A stretch of DNA of 6,731 nucleotides from Oscillospiraceae bacterium (GTDB lineage: Bacteria > Bacillota > Clostridia > Oscillospirales > Oscillospiraceae): assembly GCA_016295225.1 (NCBI GenBank), contig JAEDLP010000097.1, positions 1 to 6,731 of the forward strand, given 5' to 3'. Made by a program: the position numbers and the translations under genes. Within the stretch, counting starts at the first letter, position 1. Each line of letters starts with the position of its first letter. This document shows, piece after piece, positions 5,174 through 6,731 of the stretch. The notes beneath the pieces were generated by a model that was given only the letters and a program-made list of their open reading frames with translations, did no database searches and was not told the origin of the DNA.

Positions 5174-5872
5174 GTGTCAGAGAAAAAAGCGGCGGCCAAG
5201 GCGGCCTTTCCTCACACCATCCCCATCCTGACGGGGTTTCTGGTGCTGGGGATGGCCTATGGGATCTATATGAAGGCCCTGGGCTTCTCGCCGGTGGTCC
5301 CCATTCTTATCAGCCTTTTTGTTTTCGCCGGGTCCATGCAGTTCGTGGCGGGCAGCGTGCTCACCGGCGTGTTTGCCCCGGTGAGTACCTTCTTCCTGAC
5401 CCTGATGGTCAACGCCCGGCATGTGTTCTATGGGATCTCCATGCTGGAGAAGTACCGGGACCTGGGCAGGAAAAAGTTCCCCACCATTTTCTGGATGTGC
5501 GACGAGACCTTTTCGGTCAACGTCTCCGCCGACATTCCCGAGGGGGTGGACAAGGGGTGGTTCTACTTCTTCGTGTCGCTGTTCGACTACTCCTATTGGA
5601 TTACCGGCACCGTTCTGGGGGCGGTGCTGGGGCAGTTCATCCCCTTCGACACCACGGGGGTGGATTTCGCCATGACCGCCCTGTTCATCGTCATCCTGGT
5701 GGGCCAGTGGGAGAAGGAAACGAGCCACATCAGCACCCTGGGGGGCTTGGGCATTTCCCTGGTGTGCCTGGTGATCTTCGGGGCGGAGCATTTTATTGTG
5801 GCGTCCATGGTGGGCATCGTGCTGTTTCTGACCCTCCTGCGGCGGCCCATTGAGAGGAGGCTGGAGGAATGA
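5174..5872 (+). CDS. azlC: AzlC family branched-chain amino-acid exporter, large subunit
   Basis: This is a 232-residue membrane protein, the larger partner of a two-subunit exporter (AzlCD in Bacillus, YgaZH in E. coli) linked to efflux of branched-chain amino acids or their analogues. Family marks are present in order: FAGSMQFVAGS from 51, NARHVFYG at 80-87, DETFS at 110-114, and the late segment DFAMTALFIVILVGQWE. There are several hydrophobic helices and a basic C-terminal end (RRPIERRLEE). The GTG at 5174 is taken as start because GGAGG (5160-5164) lies 9 nt upstream and the promoter start falls near 5145; a TTG at 5141 would add 11 residues but precedes the predicted transcript start. 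The final codons overlap azlD. No azlB/Lrp-type regulator is nearby, unlike Bacillus subtilis. The family is certain; the substrate is inferred from relatives. Confidence 0.95.
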   Translation: MSEKKAAAKAAFPHTIPILTGFLVLGMAYGIYMKALGFSPVVPILISLFVFAGSMQFVAGSVLTGVFAPVSTFFLTLMVNARHVFYGISMLEKYRDLGRKKFPTIFWMCDETFSVNVSADIPEGVDKGWFYFFVSLFDYSYWITGTVLGAVLGQFIPFDTTGVDFAMTALFIVILVGQWEKETSHISTLGGLGISLVCLVIFGAEHFIVASMVGIVLFLTLLRRPIERRLEE

Positions 5873-6195
5873 CCAACGCGCAGCTGATTTTGACGGTGGC
5901 GATCATCATGGGGGCCACCATGCTGACCCGGTTTCTCTCCTTTCTGGTCTTCCCGGCGGGGCGGGAGACCCCGGCCTTCATCCGGTACCTGGGCAAAGTC
6001 CTGCCGGCGGCGGCCATGGCCATGCTGGTGATCTATTGCTACAAGGGCATCGACCTCACCGGCGGGAACCACGGCGCGCCGGAGCTGATCGCCGGCCTGG
6101 CGGTGGCGGTGCTGCACAAGTGGAAGCACAGTATGCTCCTGTCCATCGGCGGCGGCACGGCCCTGTATCTGGTTCTGATCCATCTGGTGTTTTGA
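5869..6195 (+). CDS. azlD: AzlD family branched-chain amino-acid exporter, small subunit
   Basis: This is a 108-residue, four-helix membrane protein of normal AzlD/YgaH length. Visible family features are MLTRFLSFLVFPAG (18-31), a P-x-F-I-R-Y-L-G-K-V-L-P-A-A segment (35-48) and a helix with MAMLVIYCYKG. It is the obligate small partner of AzlC in the inner membrane. Its ATG overlaps the azlC stop as ATGA (5869-5872), and GGAGG (5856-5860) lies 8 nt upstream inside azlC, so translation is coupled and the subunits are probably made in near-equal amounts. The stop is TGA 6193-6195, directly followed by a hairpin. Confidence 0.95.
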   Translation: MTNAQLILTVAIIMGATMLTRFLSFLVFPAGRETPAFIRYLGKVLPAAAMAMLVIYCYKGIDLTGGNHGAPELIAGLAVAVLHKWKHSMLLSIGGGTALYLVLIHLVF

Positions 6196-6198
6196 TTT

Positions 6199-6232
6199 CA
6201 TCGCGGCGGGCTGATTTCAGTCCGCCGCGATG
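6199..6232 (+). terminator. Hairpin after azlD
   Basis: CATCGCGGCGGGCTG and CAGTCCGCCGCGATG form a 15-bp stem with one G-T pair and the loop ATTT, starting 3 bp after the azlD stop. No T-tract follows, so it may end transcription only partly or protect the 3' end. Confidence 0.65.
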
Positions 6233-6307
6233 CGTTCCACAAAATGGTAAAATGAATGGTTATGGAGATAAGTCTGATAAAAGAAACAGCAAATTTCGAT
6301 GGAAATC

Positions 6308-6377
6308 GACCAAAAGGGAGGCCGATCCGCCCGCCCTTTGGCCCGAAGGGGAAAATCTTTGGTCAAGGCGACCAAAA
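6308..6377. promoter_or_regulatory. GACCAAA repeats with a 19-bp dyad, candidate operator
   Basis: TTTGGTC-AAGGC-GACCAAA (6358-6376) is a perfect 7-bp dyad ending 15 bp before the -35 of the next promoter. A third copy, CGACCAAAA (6307-6315), repeats CGACCAAAA at 6369-6377 exactly. The TTTGGTC arm could pair with either copy. The layout suits a DNA-binding regulator; no known family is assigned. The rest of 6233-6391 shows only a bulged hairpin at 6310-6342. Confidence 0.4.
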
Positions 6378-6391
6378 TATGGAAATATCGC

Positions 6392-6420
6392 TTGCCATTC
6401 CTGGGGATTTAGGGTAAAAT
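6392..6420 (+). promoter_or_regulatory. Sigma-A promoter of the secreted protein gene
   Basis: -35 TTGCCA (6392-6397, 5/6), a 17-bp spacer and -10 TAAAAT (6415-6420, 5/6) predict a start near 6427 and a leader of about 115 nt before the ATG at 6542. Confidence 0.7.
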
Positions 6421-6541
6421 GAAACAATTAAAATGGGGCTCCAAAGGGATCCCATTGGAATATGATGGAGGTGGTGCGATACGGAAAACATCCGCAATCG
6501 TTCCTGTGTGAAAATCTAAAGTATGAAGGAGGAAAAACAAC

Positions 6542-6731
6542 ATGAAGAAACGATTGTTGGCCATGATCATGGCATTTGTCATGGCTATGTCGCTGTTGCC
6601 GATGAGCGCGTTGGCTGTTGGCGGCGAACAAACCCCTAAAACATCGGTTTCCACTGAGGCTGGCAGCCCGGTGCAGATTACCAAGCAAGTATCAGGCAGT
6701 AATGGAGCCTATACGCTTACCATGGACTCTT
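6542..6731 (+). CDS. Secreted, probably surface-anchored protein, N-terminal part
   Basis: The frame runs open to the window edge, giving 63 codons. Residues 1-25 are a classical signal peptide, unusually Met-rich (MKKR, hydrophobic core, LLPMSALA cleavage site). The mature part begins VGGEQTPKTS and leads into ITKQVSGSNGAYTLTMDS. That phrase resembles the N-terminal beta-strand lead-in of large Clostridia surface proteins with von Willebrand A or Cna-B/pilin domains, which is recognition by analogy and not proof, as no domain is complete here. The start is supported by AAGGAGG 8 nt upstream. It has its own promoter and a long leader, and its base composition is lower in GC than azlCD. It would be exported by Sec; the anchoring type (LPXTG or other) lies outside the window. 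Confidence 0.8.
   Translation, partial: MKKRLLAMIMAFVMAMSLLPMSALAVGGEQTPKTSVSTEAGSPVQITKQVSGSNGAYTLTMDS

Noticed and set aside
4603..5853. 416-codon plus-strand ORF across the ZIP and azlC genes
   Set aside because: It runs antisense to one gene and out of frame in another, across a promoter, with a Gly/His/Arg-rich product typical of GC-rich shadows.
5593..6201. Minus-strand ORF opposite azlCD
   Set aside because: Shadow of two clear, coupled membrane-protein genes; no SD or family match.
6252..6422. 56-codon ORF after azlD (starts MNGYGDKSDK)
   Set aside because: No SD, no recognisable similarity, and it covers the repeat elements and promoter of the next gene.
6409..6684. Minus-strand ORFs at the end of the window
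   Set aside because: They are antisense to the signal peptide and leader of the secreted protein and lack SD or known motifs.

Overview
The window looks like chromosomal DNA of a GC-rich, gut-type member of the Clostridia, probably Oscillospiraceae (Flavonifractor/Intestinimonas-like). This is an inference. It rests on the purine-rich Shine-Dalgarno sites (GGAGG, 6-9 nt before nearly every start), a UPF0340 protein of the kind found in Firmicutes, a butyryl-CoA-dehydrogenase-like enzyme, a Clostridia-style signal peptide ending in LLPMSALA, and compact intergenic terminators. No tRNA, rRNA, CRISPR array, insertion sequence or phage gene is visible.

Layout. (1) 2-220, +: the 3' end of a UPF0340/DUF436 gene, followed by two hairpins; the second is shared with the convergent next gene. 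(2) 344-1486, -: a complete single-gene acyl-CoA dehydrogenase with a structured leader. (3) 1487-1967: an AT-rich spacer with a strong minus-strand terminator, a dyad, a purine repeat and signals that could make a small minus-strand RNA of about 165 nt. (4) 1968-3335, -: an exported TolC-like helical protein, unexpected if the host has no outer membrane, with a 10-bp inverted repeat touching its ribosome-binding site. (5) 3464-4099, -: a two-OB-fold SSB-like protein with an acidic tail. (6) 4183-5004, -: a GufA-type ZIP metal transporter. (7) 5174-6195, +: azlC-azlD, a branched-chain amino-acid exporter pair translationally coupled by an ATGA overlap and driven by a near-consensus promoter. 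(8) 6233-6541: a lower-GC regulatory stretch with a dyad, a good promoter and short leader ORFs. (9) 6542 to the end, +: the start of a secreted, probably surface-anchored protein.

The genes do not form one pathway. Apart from azlCD they look like separate transcription units, each with its own terminator or leader. I do not see a clearly new multi-gene system. The points most worth a second look are the TolC-like protein without an efflux partner, the candidate small RNA beside it, the paired-OB SSB with a non-canonical tip, and the regulatory region ahead of the surface protein.
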